Below, one piece after another: positions 39,263 to 49,150 of a stretch of DNA of 64,000 nucleotides (the stretch's first letter is position 1; each line of letters starts with the position of its first letter). The position numbers were made by a program, and so were the translations under genes. The stretch is from Pseudomonas sp. GCEP-101 (GTDB taxonomy: Bacteria > Pseudomonadota > Gammaproteobacteria > Pseudomonadales > Pseudomonadaceae), in assembly GCF_025133575.1 (NCBI RefSeq), contig NZ_CP104011.1, positions 2,604,001-2,668,000 of the forward strand, read 5' to 3'. Under the pieces are notes generated by a model. The model saw only the letters and a list, made by a program, of their open reading frames with translations. It was not told the DNA's origin and searched no databases.

Positions 39263-40795
39263 TCAGCCGAACAGCCGGCGTTCTTCGGGGTGGGTGCGGC
39301 GGCGCACCAGCGCCCACACCAGCAGCACCGCGCTGAGGATCGCCAGCGGCCAGACGCGCCATTGCAGGTAGGGCGTCAGGCCCTGCATCGGCACGACTTC
39401 GCCGCGCAGCACGCCTTGCTGGAACTGCGGAATCTGCACCGCCAGCTTGCCGAACGGGTCGATCAGCGCGGTCACGCCGTTGTTGGTGCCGCGCACCATC
39501 CAGCGCCCGGCTTCCAGGGCGCGCATCTGCGCCATCTGCAGGTGCTGCAGCGGGCCGATGGAGGTGCCGAACCAGGCGTCGTTGCTGATAGTCAGCAGCA
39601 GCTGGCTTTGCGCCGCCAGTTCGGCCGCGAACTCCGGATAGACCACTTCGTAGCAGATGTACGGCGCCACGGCGTAACCCTTGGCCTTGAGCAGTGGCTG
39701 GTCGGCCGGACCGCGGGCGAAGTCGGACATGGGCAGGTCGAAGAAGGCGATCAGGCCGCGCAGCAGGTCCTGCAGCGGGACGTATTCACCGAAGGGCACC
39801 AGCTTCTGCTTCAGGTAGTTGCCGCTGCCTTCGCCGAGCACGGTGATGCCGTTGTAGTAGCGAATGCCCTCGGCGGTCTTCTCGCGCACCGGCACGCCGG
39901 TGATCAGCGCGGCTTTCTTGGCGGTGGCGACGCCGTTGATCATCTCCAGGTAGCCGGTGGCCTGGTCCTTGAGCACCGGCACGGCGGTTTCCGGCCAGAC
40001 GATCAGGTCCACGCCGTTCTGCTCGGCGGTCAGGTCGCGGTACAGCTCCAGCTGGTGGGTGATGGCCTTCGGGTCCCATTTCATTTCCTGGGCGATGTTG
40101 CCTTGCAGGGCGGCGACCTTCAGCGGCGCGCCGGCCGGGGTAGTCCAGGCGTGGCCCTTGTAGCCCAGGCCAGCGGCCCAGGGCGCGATCAGCAGGATCA
40201 GCCCGGTGACCAGGCGCGAGGGGCGTTGGGTCAGGGCCGGGATATTGATGATCAGCGCGCCGGTCAGGGCGATGGCGAAGGACACCAGCCATACGCCGCC
40301 CAGCGGGGCGAGGCCGGCGAGCGGGCCGTCCAGCTGGCTGTAGCCCGCGTAGAGCCAGGGGAAGCCGGTGAGGAACCAGCTGCGGAACAGCTCCAGCACC
40401 ACCCACAGCGCGGCGAAGGCCAGCGCATCGCTGACCGGCGCGTTGTTGCGGCGGAAGAACTTTGCCCAGACCCAGGCGGGCAAGGCGAAGAAGAAGGCGA
40501 CGCCGGCGCTGAAACCGCCCACCAGGAAGCCGGCCAGGGGGCCGGAGGCGCCACCGAAGTTGTGGATGCTGAAGTAGATCCAGCTGGTGCCGGCGATGAA
40601 AGCGCCGAAGCCGTACCACCAGCCGCGCCAGAGCGCCGAGCCGGGCGTGGTGCCGCGCAGGCCGAGGTAGAACAGGGCCAGTGACAACACCGCCAGCGGC
40701 CAGTAGCCGAACGGAGCCAGGGTCAGCGGGGTGAGCGCGCCAGCGGCCAGGGCGAGCAGATGGCCTGGCAGGCCGGGGCGGGTGATCCAGCGCAT
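39263..40795 (-). CDS. lnt: Apolipoprotein N-acyltransferase
   Basis: 510 residues. About six N-terminal membrane helices precede the nitrilase-like domain. The catalytic triad can be read: Glu in V-W-P-E-T-A-V-P, Lys in K-Q-K-L-V-P-F-G-E, and Cys in A-P-Y-I-C-Y-E. A final membrane helix closes the protein. It adds the third acyl chain to lipoproteins, here including RlpA and LptE. It is downstream of corC, separated by a REP pair. Confidence 0.97.
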   Translation of the reverse strand: MRWITRPGLPGHLLALAAGALTPLTLAPFGYWPLAVLSLALFYLGLRGTTPGSALWRGWWYGFGAFIAGTSWIYFSIHNFGGASGPLAGFLVGGFSAGVAFFFALPAWVWAKFFRRNNAPVSDALAFAALWVVLELFRSWFLTGFPWLYAGYSQLDGPLAGLAPLGGVWLVSFAIALTGALIINIPALTQRPSRLVTGLILLIAPWAAGLGYKGHAWTTPAGAPLKVAALQGNIAQEMKWDPKAITHQLELYRDLTAEQNGVDLIVWPETAVPVLKDQATGYLEMINGVATAKKAALITGVPVREKTAEGIRYYNGITVLGEGSGNYLKQKLVPFGEYVPLQDLLRGLIAFFDLPMSDFARGPADQPLLKAKGYAVAPYICYEVVYPEFAAELAAQSQLLLTISNDAWFGTSIGPLQHLQMAQMRALEAGRWMVRGTNNGVTALIDPFGKLAVQIPQFQQGVLRGEVVPMQGLTPYLQWRVWPLAILSAVLLVWALVRRRTHPEERRLFG

Positions 40796-40923
40796 CGGGA
40801 ATCCTTGTGGCGGTTAAGCGATGCGCAAGAGTAATGGAGAGACGAACGGTAGGCTATGGGGATGAAAGCCAAAAGCCATGAGCTGACTGCGGCGGGATGT
40901 TGCAGGAAAGGTCGGGGCTGATT

Positions 40924-41001
40924 GTAGGAGCGAGCTTGCTCGCGAACAGATTTACCGGCGAGTCAGCTATCAGGCCGGTTCGCGAGCAAGCTCGCTCCTA
41001 C
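40924..41001. repeat. REP pair, 78 nt (class 1, GTAG-first)
   Basis: Units at 40924-40947 and 40978-41001 in the order GTAG...GAAC then GTTC...CTAC, spacer 30 bases. The order is opposite to the pairs at 10227 and 15708. It separates corC from lnt, which are usually adjacent. Confidence 0.95.
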
Positions 41002-41056
41002 AGGATCGGTTTCTGCGGCGTACCACCGCGAACGGTAGTACGCCCAGCAGTTCGGC

Positions 41057-41896
41057 TCAGTCCTGCAGCGGGGTGAGGCGCAGCAGGTGCAGCCGGCGGC
41101 TGTCCGCGTTCAGCACGCGGAAACGGAAACCGCCCAGTTCGGTGGTTTCGTTGCGCTTGGGCAGGTGGCCGAAGGCGCTCATCACCACGCCGCCGACGGT
41201 GTCGAATTCCTCGTCGGAGAATTCCGCACCGAAGAAATCGTTGAAGGCTTCCACCGGGGTCAGTGCCTTGACGATGAAGTCACCGCTGGGCAGCGGCTTG
41301 ATGTAGCTGTCTTCCTCGACGTCGTGCTCATCCTCGATGTCGCCGACGATCTGCTCCAGCACGTCCTCGATGGTCACCAGCCCGGCCACGCCGCCGTATT
41401 CGTCGATGACGATGGCCATGTGGTTGCGGTTGGCGCGGAACTCGCGCAGCAGCACGTTCAGGCGCTTGGACTCGGGCACGAAGGTGGCCGGGCGCAGCAG
41501 GTCCTTGATGTTGAAGGCATGGTTCTGGTCGTGAAGGATCAGCGGCAGCAGGTCCTTGGCCAGCAGCACGCCCATGATGTCGTCCAGGCTCTCGCCGATC
41601 ACCGGGTATCGCGAGTGCGCCGCTTCGATGATGGCGGGGAGGAAGTCGGCAGGTTTCTGCGTCGACTTGATGGAGATCATCTGCGAGCGCGGGATCATGA
41701 TGTCGCGAACCTGGAGGTCCGCCACCTGGATCGCACCTTCGACGATGGACAGCGCTTCGCTGTCCAGCAGCTTGTTGTCGTGGGCTTCGCGCAGCAGCTC
41801 AAGCAGCTCCTGGCGGTTTCTCGGCTCATGGGCAAAAGCCTGGGTGATCTTGTCCAACCATGACTTGTGCCCATTGCTCGATCGGTCTTCGCTCAT
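41057..41896 (-). CDS. corC: CorC/YbeX, CBS-domain protein linked to Mg/Co efflux
   Basis: 279 residues. A polar N-terminus, a CBS pair at about 65-185 (M-I-P-R-S-Q-M near the start, V-I-D-E-Y-G-G-V-A-G-L-V-T-I-E-D) and a CorC_HlyC domain at the end (F-D-T-V-G-G-V-V-M). No membrane helices, as in E. coli YbeX. It lies 21 bases after ybeY in the phoH-ybeY-corC-lnt series. Confidence 0.95.
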   Translation of the reverse strand: MSEDRSSNGHKSWLDKITQAFAHEPRNRQELLELLREAHDNKLLDSEALSIVEGAIQVADLQVRDIMIPRSQMISIKSTQKPADFLPAIIEAAHSRYPVIGESLDDIMGVLLAKDLLPLILHDQNHAFNIKDLLRPATFVPESKRLNVLLREFRANRNHMAIVIDEYGGVAGLVTIEDVLEQIVGDIEDEHDVEEDSYIKPLPSGDFIVKALTPVEAFNDFFGAEFSDEEFDTVGGVVMSAFGHLPKRNETTELGGFRFRVLNADSRRLHLLRLTPLQD

Positions 41897-41917
41897 CTTT
41901 TCCTTGCTCGGTGGCTT

Positions 41918-42379
41918 TTATTCTTCATCGGCCGCGTACGGGTCGGGGTGACCCAGTTCGGCCAGCAATTCCCGTTCCAGGCCTTCCATTTCCTCGGCTT
42001 CGGCATCGTCGATGTGATCGTAGCCGAGCAGGTGGAGACAGCCGTGGATGACCAGGTGGGCCCAGTGGGCCTCGGCGGACTTGCCCTGTTCGGCGGCCTC
42101 GCGGGTGACCACGGGGGCGCAGATCACCAGGTCGCCGAGCAGCGGGATGTCCAGCAGCTCATCGGGAACGTCGGCGGGGAAGGACAGTACGTTGGTGGCG
42201 TAGTCCTTGTGTCGCCAGGTCTTGTTCAGTTCGCGCCCTTCGGCTTCGTCCACCAGGCGGATGGTGAGTTCAGAATCGTTCTGGCGCTGGCGCAGGGCCA
42301 GTTCGCACCAGTGACGGAACTGCGCCTCGCTCGGCAGGCCAGGCGTTTGCGAGGCGACCTGCAGGTCCAGTTCAAGCAT
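41918..42379 (-). CDS. ybeY: YbeY endoribonuclease
   Basis: 153 residues. The zinc motif H-G-x-L-H-L-x-G-Y-D-H is present as [11 protein letters not shown] at about 115-125. It takes part in 16S rRNA 3'-end maturation and 70S quality control. Its start overlaps the phoH-like gene's end by eight bases. Confidence 0.97.
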   Translation of the reverse strand: MLELDLQVASQTPGLPSEAQFRHWCELALRQRQNDSELTIRLVDEAEGRELNKTWRHKDYATNVLSFPADVPDELLDIPLLGDLVICAPVVTREAAEQGKSAEAHWAHLVIHGCLHLLGYDHIDDAEAEEMEGLERELLAELGHPDPYAADEE

Positions 42380-43373
42380 GTTTGTTGCCCTGGCCTTCCA
42401 CGCCGGTCAGGCGATTCTCGTAGGCGTCGTAGGCATCGACGATGCGCTGCACCAGCGGGTGGCGCACCACGTCCTTGGACTTGAAGTGGGTGAAGCTGAT
42501 GCCGGGAACGTCGCGCAGCACTTCCATCACGTGCTTGAGACCCGAGCGCGTGCCTTTGGGCAGGTCGACCTGGGTGACGTCGCCGGTGATCACCGCGGTG
42601 GAGCCGAAGCCGATGCGGGTGAGGAACATCTTCATCTGTTCCATCGTGGTGTTCTGGCTTTCGTCGAGGATGATGAAGCTGTTGTTCAGCGTGCGGCCGC
42701 GCATGTAGGCCAGCGGCGCGACCTCGATCACCTGGCGTTCGATCAGCTTGGCCACGGTCTCGAAGCCGAGCATCTCGTACAGGGCGTCGTACAGCGGGCG
42801 CAGGTAGGGGTCGATCTTCTGCGACAGGTCGCCGGGCAGGAAGCCGAGTTTCTCGCCGGCTTCCACCGCCGGGCGTACCAACAGGATGCGGCGGATCTGC
42901 TCGCGTTCCAGGGCGTCCACGGCGCAGGCCACGGCGAGATAGGTCTTGCCGGTGCCGGCCGGGCCGATGCCGAAGTTGATGTCGTGGTCGAGGATCGCCT
43001 TGACGTAGCGCTGCTGGTTGGCGCCGCGCGGGCGGATGTGCGCCTTGCGCGTCTTGAGCGTCACCAGCGGGGCGGCCGGCTCGCTGGCCAGGTCTTCCAG
43101 GCCGGATTCCTGCAGGAACAGGTGGACCATGTCGGGCGTCAGCTCGGTGCCGTTCTGCACTTCACGGTAGAGGCGCTGCAGGAGGTTCTCGGCCGCTTGG
43201 GTGCGCTCGGGCTCACCGACCAGTTCGAACTGGTTGCCGCGGTTGCGGATCTCGATGCCGAGGCGCTTCTCGATCTGGTGCAGGTGTTCGTCGAACTGGC
43301 CGCACAGGTTGGCGAAGCTGCGGGCCTCGAAGGGCTCGAGCATGAAACGATGGATATCCAGGGGGGCGTTCAA
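42372..43373 (-). CDS. ybeZ: PhoH-like ATPase (YbeZ)
   Basis: 333 residues. The P-loop G-P-A-G-T-G-K-T is near 138 and the Walker B segment is F-I-I-L-D-E-S. An N-terminal KH-like region (about 10-75) suggests RNA binding. It is widely paired with YbeY, with which it overlaps. It is often annotated phoH, though no phosphate regulation is visible here. Confidence 0.96.
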   Translation of the reverse strand: MNAPLDIHRFMLEPFEARSFANLCGQFDEHLHQIEKRLGIEIRNRGNQFELVGEPERTQAAENLLQRLYREVQNGTELTPDMVHLFLQESGLEDLASEPAAPLVTLKTRKAHIRPRGANQQRYVKAILDHDINFGIGPAGTGKTYLAVACAVDALEREQIRRILLVRPAVEAGEKLGFLPGDLSQKIDPYLRPLYDALYEMLGFETVAKLIERQVIEVAPLAYMRGRTLNNSFIILDESQNTTMEQMKMFLTRIGFGSTAVITGDVTQVDLPKGTRSGLKHVMEVLRDVPGISFTHFKSKDVVRHPLVQRIVDAYDAYENRLTGVEGQGNKHA

Positions 43374-43477
43374 GGGCTGTCTAAGTCGCCGTGCTGCAAA
43401 GGGGGATGGTCGAAGAATAACCCCAGGCGACTGAGTACGAAAGTTCGGCCGCTATCGGAGTCGTCATCGGTGGGTTG

Positions 43478-44815
43478 TCAGTGACGTGTGTCCACCAGGG
43501 TCGCGCGCAGGGAATTGGGCAGCGCCTCGTAGATTTCCACGTCGACGAACTGGCCGATCAGGCGCGGGTTGTCGCAGCGGAAGTTGACCACGCGGTTGTT
43601 CTCGGTGCGCCCCTGCAACTGACCGGGGTCGCGCTTGGCGTAATCGGTGACGAGGATGCGCTGGATGCTGCCGACCATCCGTCGGCTGATCTCGAAGCCC
43701 TGCTGGTTCAGGCGGCTGTTGAGGATCAGCAGGCGCTGCTTCTTCACCTCGTCCGGGGTGTCGTCGACCAGGTCGGCGGCCGGGGTGCCCGGGCGCGAGC
43801 TGTAGATGAAGGAGAAGGAGAAGTCGAAACCGACGTCTTCCACCAGCTTCATGGTCTGTTCGAAGTCCTTCTCGGTCTCGCCGGGGAAGCCGACGATGAA
43901 GTCCGAACTGATGCAGATGTCCGGCACGGCGGCCTTCAGCTTGCGGATGCGCGACTTGTATTCCAGCGCGGTGTGGTTGCGCTTCATCGCGGCCAGGATG
44001 CGGTCGGAACCGGCCTGCACCGGCAGGTGGACGAACTTCACCAACTGCGGCACTTCGGCGTGGGCGGCGATCAGCGAATCGGAGAATTCCAGCGGGTGCG
44101 AGGTGGTGTAGCGGATGCGCTCGATACCATCGACCTCGGCGACCACGCGGATCAGCTCGGCGAAGTCGGCGAGGCGGCCGTCGTGGGTATGGCCACGGTA
44201 GCCGTTGACGTTCTGGCCCAGCAGGGTGACTTCCTTGACGCCGTTCTCGGCCAGGTGGATCACCTCGGCCAGCACGTCGTCGAACGGGCGGCTGACTTCC
44301 TCGCCACGGGTATAGGGCACCACGCAGAAGGTGCAGTACTTGCTGCAGCCTTCCATCACCGAGACGAAGGCGGTGGGGCCGTCGACGCGGGGCTCGGGCA
44401 GGCGGTCGAACTTTTCGATTTCCGGGAAGGACACGTCCACCTGCGGTTTGCGGGTGGCGCGGGCGGCGTCGATCATCTCCGGCAGGCGGTGCAGGGTCTG
44501 CGGGCCGAACACCACGTCGACGTAGGGCGCGCGCTCGCGGATCGCCGCGCCTTCCTGGCTGGCCACGCAGCCGCCGACACCGATCACCAAGTCCGGGTTC
44601 TGCTGCTTGAGCACGCGCCAGGCGCCCAGCTCGGAGAACACCTTCTCCTGGGCTTTCTCGCGGATCGAGCAGGTATTGAGCAGGATGACGTCGGCTTCTT
44701 CGGCCTTCTCGGTGATCTCCAGGGCCTGGTGTTCACCCAGCAGATCGGCCATGCGCGAGCTGTCGTACTCGTTCATCTGGCAACCGTGGGTCTGGATGAA
44801 AAGCTTCTTGGCCAT
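43478..44815 (-). CDS. miaB: tRNA-2-methylthio-N6-dimethylallyladenosine synthase
   Basis: 445 residues. The N-terminal UPF0004 domain has C12 (T-H-G-C-Q-M-N) and two more Cys (N-T-C-S, G-G-C-V) for the auxiliary cluster. The radical SAM site is C-S-K-Y-C-T-F-C near 157-164, and a TRAM domain ends the protein. It methylthiolates i6A37 in tRNAs. It is first in the run to lnt; a perfect TATAAT lies 36 bases upstream. Confidence 0.98.
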   Translation of the reverse strand: MAKKLFIQTHGCQMNEYDSSRMADLLGEHQALEITEKAEEADVILLNTCSIREKAQEKVFSELGAWRVLKQQNPDLVIGVGGCVASQEGAAIRERAPYVDVVFGPQTLHRLPEMIDAARATRKPQVDVSFPEIEKFDRLPEPRVDGPTAFVSVMEGCSKYCTFCVVPYTRGEEVSRPFDDVLAEVIHLAENGVKEVTLLGQNVNGYRGHTHDGRLADFAELIRVVAEVDGIERIRYTTSHPLEFSDSLIAAHAEVPQLVKFVHLPVQAGSDRILAAMKRNHTALEYKSRIRKLKAAVPDICISSDFIVGFPGETEKDFEQTMKLVEDVGFDFSFSFIYSSRPGTPAADLVDDTPDEVKKQRLLILNSRLNQQGFEISRRMVGSIQRILVTDYAKRDPGQLQGRTENNRVVNFRCDNPRLIGQFVDVEIYEALPNSLRATLVDTRH

Positions 44816-44851
44816 GGAATCTGTCTTGAGCTGGTTAAAAAATGACCGCGC

Positions 44852-44857
44852 ATTATA
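44852..44857 (-). promoter_or_regulatory. Candidate -10 box of miaB
   Basis: The minus strand reads TATAATGCGCGG, a consensus -10 just before the miaB leader. The best -35 candidate (TAGACA) is only 14 bases upstream, so the -35 assignment is uncertain. Confidence 0.5.
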
Positions 44858-44952
44858 TGCCTCGACGCCGGTGTCTACCAGCGGCGGCGCATGAGGGGCG
44901 GCTGTCTGTGCTATGCTGCGTGCCCTTTTTGTACGGCTGTCATCCTTCGTTC

Positions 44953-45282
44953 ATGAGCAAGCGCGAGAACCCGATCTACAAGGTGGTCTTCCTCAACCAG
45001 GGCCAGGTGTACGAGATGTACGCCAAACAGATCTACCAGAGCGATCTGTGGGGCTTCCTGGAGATCGAGGAGTTCGTCTTCGGCGAGCGCACCCAGGTGG
45101 TGGTGGACCCCAGCGAGGAGAAGCTCAAGGCGCAATTCGACGGCGTCATCCGCAGCTTCGTGCCGCTGCACTCGATCATCCGCATCGACGAGGTGGAGCG
45201 CCTGGGCACCGCCAAGATCAGCGAGGCAAAGCCCAGCGGCAACGTGATGCCGTTCCCCATGCCGATGCCGAGCAAGGACTGA
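44953..45282 (+). CDS. DUF1820 family protein
   Basis: 109 residues from the ATG at 44953; the open frame further up lacks the family start. The N-terminus N-P-I-Y-K-V-V-F-L-N-Q-G-Q-V-Y-E-M-Y is the DUF1820 hallmark, followed by W-G-F-L-E-I-E-E-F-V-F-G. The end is Pro/Met rich. It is a small cytoplasmic beta protein of unknown role, divergent from miaB as in P. aeruginosa. Confidence 0.9.
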   Translation: MSKRENPIYKVVFLNQGQVYEMYAKQIYQSDLWGFLEIEEFVFGERTQVVVDPSEEKLKAQFDGVIRSFVPLHSIIRIDEVERLGTAKISEAKPSGNVMPFPMPMPSKD

Positions 45283-45302
45283 CGCTCAGTTCTTGCTCTT
45301 GT

Positions 45303-45381
45303 GTAGGAGCGAGCTTGCTCGCGAACCGCCCTGCACCGAGATCAGCCGGCCAGCTCTGTTCGCGAGCAAGCTCGCTCCTAC
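45303..45381. repeat. REP pair, 79 nt (class 1, GTAG-first)
   Basis: Units at 45303-45326 and 45358-45381 with a 31-base spacer. It lies between two convergent genes and begins 20 bases after the DUF1820 stop. Confidence 0.95.
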
Positions 45382-45399
45382 AGGGTGTCTGGCAATGAA

Positions 45400-45942
45400 T
45401 CAGGGCAGCGGCGAGAACGGCGAGTTGCCGGCGGTCTGCAGTTCGATCAGGTAGTTGCGGAAGATTTGCCCGAGGACCTTGGTGGCGATGTCCAGCTCGT
45501 CCTTGTTCATCTGCTCGGCGACCAGGTCGGCGCTGTCCATGGCGTCTTCGGCGCCGTTGACCGCCGCCATCTTCAGCACGATGTACGCCTGCACGTTATT
45601 GGCCTTCACGCCTTCGCCGCGGAAGAACATGGTGCCCAGGCGCAGCTGTGCGTCGGCGTGGCCTTGCAGCGAGGCCTTCTCGTACCAGTGCAGGGCTGCC
45701 TGGAAGTCGCGCGGGGCGCGTTCGCCGGTGTAGAAGAATTCCCCCAGTTCGAACTGTGCCTGGGCGTCGCCGGCATTGGCGGCCTGCTGGCAACTGGCCA
45801 GGGCCTGTTGCAGCTGTTCGGGCACGGTATTCAAGGTGCAGCGTCCGGTGGCTGGAATCAGCAGCGAGTTGCCGCCCGCCTGAGTGAACAGGGGCAGTGC
45901 GAGCAACAGGCAACCCAGCAGGGTGCGACCGGAACGGTACAT
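45400..45942 (-). CDS. Sel1-repeat (SLR) periplasmic protein
   Basis: 180 residues. A signal peptide (L-L-G-C-L-L-L-A-L-P-L, cleavage near Q-A-G) precedes two or three Sel1 repeats: A-N-A-G-D-A-Q-A-Q-F-E-L-G-E-F-F-Y, then A-S-L-Q-G-H-A-D-A-Q-L-R-L-G. A third degenerate helix pair completes it. Such solenoids act as protein-binding scaffolds. The partner is unknown. Confidence 0.88.
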   Translation of the reverse strand: MYRSGRTLLGCLLLALPLFTQAGGNSLLIPATGRCTLNTVPEQLQQALASCQQAANAGDAQAQFELGEFFYTGERAPRDFQAALHWYEKASLQGHADAQLRLGTMFFRGEGVKANNVQAYIVLKMAAVNGAEDAMDSADLVAEQMNKDELDIATKVLGQIFRNYLIELQTAGNSPFSPLP

Positions 45943-46136
45943 GGGGAGAAACGGCCTCCAGGATCGGGGCGGGTAAAACCCGGCCAGCGAAATGCGCCAG
46001 CCTTCACATTATGAAATAAGCAGGCGCTTCCTTACAAAGTCTTTACCTTCTTTTCTGTTTTTTTGCTGGAAACGGCAACTGGGGCGGGGTGGGCGTAACG
46101 CGGGGATAAAGTCCCGGAAGCCGCGGAACCCAGCGC

Positions 46137-46158
46137 AAGGCGCCCGGTCGGGCGCCTT
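46137..46158 (-). terminator. Hairpin after hemL
   Basis: AAGGCGCCCG and CGGGCGCCTT form a perfect 10-base-pair stem with a two-base loop just beyond the hemL stop. The trailing T stretch on the minus strand is short (CCTTGCGCT). Confidence 0.6.
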
Positions 46159-46170
46159 GGCGAGAAGGGC

Positions 46171-47457
46171 TTACTTGAGCGCGGCGAAGGCGCGCTCGGC
46201 GGCGTCCAGGGTCAGTTTCAGCTCGGTTTCGCCGTGGGCGATGGAGGTGAAGCCGGCCTCGAAGGCGCTCGGCGCCAGGTAGACGCCAGCGTCCAGCATC
46301 AGGTGGAAGAAGCGCTTGAAGCGTTCCACGTCGCTGCCCATCACGTCCTCGAAGGTGACGATGTCGTCCGCGCCGCTGAAGTACAGGCCGAACATCGCGG
46401 CGCCCGCCTGGGTGGTCACGAAGGGCACACCCGCGGCGTCGGCGCGGTCCTGCAGGCCTTGCAGCATGCGGGTGGTGTAGCTGTTCAGCTCGTCGTGGAA
46501 GCCGGGGCGGCTGATCAGGCGCAGGGTAGTCAGACCGGCGGCCATGGCCAGCGGGTTGCCCGACAGGGTGCCGGCCTGGTAGACCGGGCCGAGCGGGGAA
46601 ATCTGCTCCATGATCTGGCGCTTGCCGCCAAAGGCGCCGACCGGCATGCCGCCGCCAATGATCTTGCCGAAGGTCGACAGGTCCGGGGTGATGCCGTAGT
46701 GCGCCTGGGCGCCGCCCAGGGCCACGCGGAAGCCGGTCATCACTTCGTCGAAGATCAGCACCACGCCGTGCTGGTCGCACAGGCTGCGCAGGCCTTCGAG
46801 GAAGCCCGGCGCCGGCGGCACGCAGTTCATGTTGCCGGCCACCGGCTCGACGATGATGCAGGCCACGTCCTTGCCGACTTCGCCCAGGGTCTTCTCCACT
46901 GCGGCGATGTCGTTGTAAGGCAGGGTGAGGGTGTGCTTGGCGAAGGCCGCCGGCACGCCCGGGGAATTCGGCACGCCGAAGGTCAGGGCGCCGGAGCCGG
47001 CTTTCACCAGCAGGCTGTCGGAGTGGCCGTGGTAGCAGCCTTCGAACTTGATGATGCTGTCGCGGCCGGTATAGCCACGGGCCAGGCGGATGGCGCTCAT
47101 GGTCGCTTCGGTGCCGGAGCTGACCATGCGCACCATGTCCATGGACGGCACCAGGGAGCAGACCAGGTCGGCCATTTCCACTTCCAGCGCGGTCGGCGCG
47201 CCGTAGGACAGGCCGTGGTCGAGCTGCTTGCGCACGGCGTCGAGCACGTCCGGGTGACTGTGGCCGAGGATCATCGGGCCCCAGGAGCCGACGTAGTCGA
47301 CGTAGCGCTTGTCATCCTCGTCCACCACGTAGGCGCCTTCCGCGTGCTTGAAGAACAGCGGGGTGCCGCCGACGCTCTTGAACGCGCGCACCGGCGAGTT
47401 CACGCCACCGGGGATGTGTTTCTGGGCATTGGCGAAAAGCGTTTCGGAACGGGACAT
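46171..47457 (-). CDS. hemL: Glutamate-1-semialdehyde 2,1-aminomutase
   Basis: 428 residues of aminotransferase class III. The PLP lysine is in [14 protein letters not shown], with V-S-S-G-T-E-A-T and the F-D-E-V-M-T-G-F-R cofactor Asp. It forms 5-aminolevulinate for heme, siroheme and, in Pseudomonas, cobalamin and heme d1. The thi genes lie upstream on the same strand (42-base gap). Confidence 0.98.
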   Translation of the reverse strand: MSRSETLFANAQKHIPGGVNSPVRAFKSVGGTPLFFKHAEGAYVVDEDDKRYVDYVGSWGPMILGHSHPDVLDAVRKQLDHGLSYGAPTALEVEMADLVCSLVPSMDMVRMVSSGTEATMSAIRLARGYTGRDSIIKFEGCYHGHSDSLLVKAGSGALTFGVPNSPGVPAAFAKHTLTLPYNDIAAVEKTLGEVGKDVACIIVEPVAGNMNCVPPAPGFLEGLRSLCDQHGVVLIFDEVMTGFRVALGGAQAHYGITPDLSTFGKIIGGGMPVGAFGGKRQIMEQISPLGPVYQAGTLSGNPLAMAAGLTTLRLISRPGFHDELNSYTTRMLQGLQDRADAAGVPFVTTQAGAAMFGLYFSGADDIVTFEDVMGSDVERFKRFFHLMLDAGVYLAPSAFEAGFTSIAHGETELKLTLDAAERAFAALK

Positions 47458-47499
47458 GGTGTACCTCGCGAAGCTGTGAAGGGCTGGGCGCGCGGGCGC

Positions 47500-48129
47500 T
47501 CAGCGGGTTTCGAAGAGTTGACTGAAGGCGCGCGCGCGCTGTTCGACTTCGGCCGGGGAGTCGGCGGCGAACAGGGCGTGGATCACGGCGATCATGTCGG
47601 CGCCGCGGGCGATCAGCTCGGGCGCGTTGTCCAGGGTGACGCCGCCGATGGCCACCAGCGGCACGTTGAAGCGGGCCTTGGCCTGCTCCAGCAGTTCGAC
47701 GCTGGCGGCGGAGGCGCCGGGCTTGGTCTGGGAGGCGAAGAAGCGGCCGAAGGCGACGTAGCTGGCGCCTTCGGCGATGGCCTTCTCGGCCAGTTCGAGG
47801 CTGGCGTGGCAGGTGCCGCCGATCACCGCCTGACGGCCCAGCAGGGCGCGGGCGGCGGCCAGCGAGCCGTCGGTTTGCCCCAGGTGCACGCTGACGCCCA
47901 GGCGCGCGGCCAGTTCGGCGTCGTCATTGATCAGCAGCGTGGCGCCGTAGCGCGCACAGAGCTCGCGCAGGGCCTCGGCTTCGCGCAGGCGGCGCGAGGC
48001 GTCGTCGGACTTGTCGCGGTACTGCAGCAGCCTGGCGCCGCCCTTGAGCGCGGCTTCGACGTAGGGCAGCAGGCGGCCGCCGTCGAGCAGCTGGCTGTCG
48101 GTGATGGCGTAGAGTCCGCGCAGTTTCAT
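47500..48129 (-). CDS. thiE: Thiamine-phosphate synthase
   Basis: 209 residues from the ATG at 48129 ([11 protein letters not shown]). TIM-barrel motifs: [14 protein letters not shown] near the middle, and V-A-I-G-G-V. It joins HMP-PP and HET-P to thiamine phosphate, the substrate of ThiL at 5337. It follows thiD by 16 bases. Confidence 0.96.
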   Translation of the reverse strand: MKLRGLYAITDSQLLDGGRLLPYVEAALKGGARLLQYRDKSDDASRRLREAEALRELCARYGATLLINDDAELAARLGVSVHLGQTDGSLAAARALLGRQAVIGGTCHASLELAEKAIAEGASYVAFGRFFASQTKPGASAASVELLEQAKARFNVPLVAIGGVTLDNAPELIARGADMIAVIHALFAADSPAEVEQRARAFSQLFETR

Positions 48130-48145
48130 CAGGGCCTCGATCAGA

Positions 48146-48943
48146 TCAGTTGCAGTAGTCCAGCGGCAGGCGGCGTGGCACGTACTGGCCATGGCCGGGC
48201 GCTTCCGCGTCGCGCAGGGTGCGCCAGGTGTAGTCCAGGGCGCTGCGCACCGCGCTCACGAGTTCTTCGCCCAGGGCCAGGCGGCCGGCGAGGGTGCTGG
48301 CCAGGGTGCAGCCCGAGCCGTGGTAGCTGCCCGGCAGGCGCTGGCAGGTAAAGGTGTGGCGCTGGCCGTCACGGGTGTACAGGCGATTGTGCACCTCGGA
48401 TTCGTCGCCGTGGCCGCCGGTGATCAGCAGGGTCTGGATGAACGGCAGCAGCTTCTCGGCGCACTCGTCCGCGCTGCCTTCGGGCAGTTCGGCGAGGATG
48501 CGCGCCTCCGGCAGGTTCGGCGTCGCCACGGCGGCGATCGGTAGCAGGCGCTCGCGCATGGCATAGCCGACGTCGTCCTTGCCCAGCGAGCCGCCGCCGC
48601 CGGCGCGCAGCACCGGGTCGCAGACCAGCGGGATGCCCGGCAGCGACTGCATGATCTCGACCACCGTGTCGACCATCTGCACCGAGCCGAGCATGCCCAG
48701 CTTGACCGCGGCCACCGGCAGGTCGGCGATCACGGCGTTGGCCTGGGCCAGCACCCACTCGCGGTCGAGCACGCGGAAGTCGGAAACGTTGACGGTATCC
48801 TGAACGGTCAGCGCGGTGACAGTAGGCGCCGCGTGGCAGCCTTGGGCGATCAGGGCTTCGATATCGGCCTGCAGGCCGGCACCGCCACTGGGATCGTGGC
48901 CGGACAGGCAGAGCACTACGGGACGGGAGGCAGGTGTTTTCAT
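48146..48943 (-). CDS. thiD: Hydroxymethylpyrimidine / phosphomethylpyrimidine kinase
   Basis: 265 residues from the ATG at 48943. Ribokinase-fold signatures: [15 protein letters not shown] near the N-terminus, [10 protein letters not shown] and the anion hole G-S-G-C-T-L-A-S. It gives HMP-PP for ThiE. No TPP riboswitch is seen upstream; the 207-base gap to ladS carries both promoters. Confidence 0.96.
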   Translation of the reverse strand: MKTPASRPVVLCLSGHDPSGGAGLQADIEALIAQGCHAAPTVTALTVQDTVNVSDFRVLDREWVLAQANAVIADLPVAAVKLGMLGSVQMVDTVVEIMQSLPGIPLVCDPVLRAGGGGSLGKDDVGYAMRERLLPIAAVATPNLPEARILAELPEGSADECAEKLLPFIQTLLITGGHGDESEVHNRLYTRDGQRHTFTCQRLPGSYHGSGCTLASTLAGRLALGEELVSAVRSALDYTWRTLRDAEAPGHGQYVPRRLPLDYCN

Positions 48944-49150
48944 GGCGCGGGAGCTTATCACCAAAACGCGCCGCTGAGCTGACCGAACGGTCCACGGCAA
49001 TCACCGTGCCGCGCTCTGCGCGAATCGTCGAATGCCACGGGCCACAAGGGCTGTGCTAGAGTTCGCCGATTCCAACACAACGCCACCACGGTGCGCCAAA
49101 GCGGGAGATGGGGATCTCCGGCGTGGCTGTCGGCGGCACTGCGGGGCACC

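Noticed and set aside
48944..49150. TPP riboswitch ahead of thiD
   Set aside because: The conserved thi-box CTGAGA and its partner stems are not present in the gap on the minus strand.
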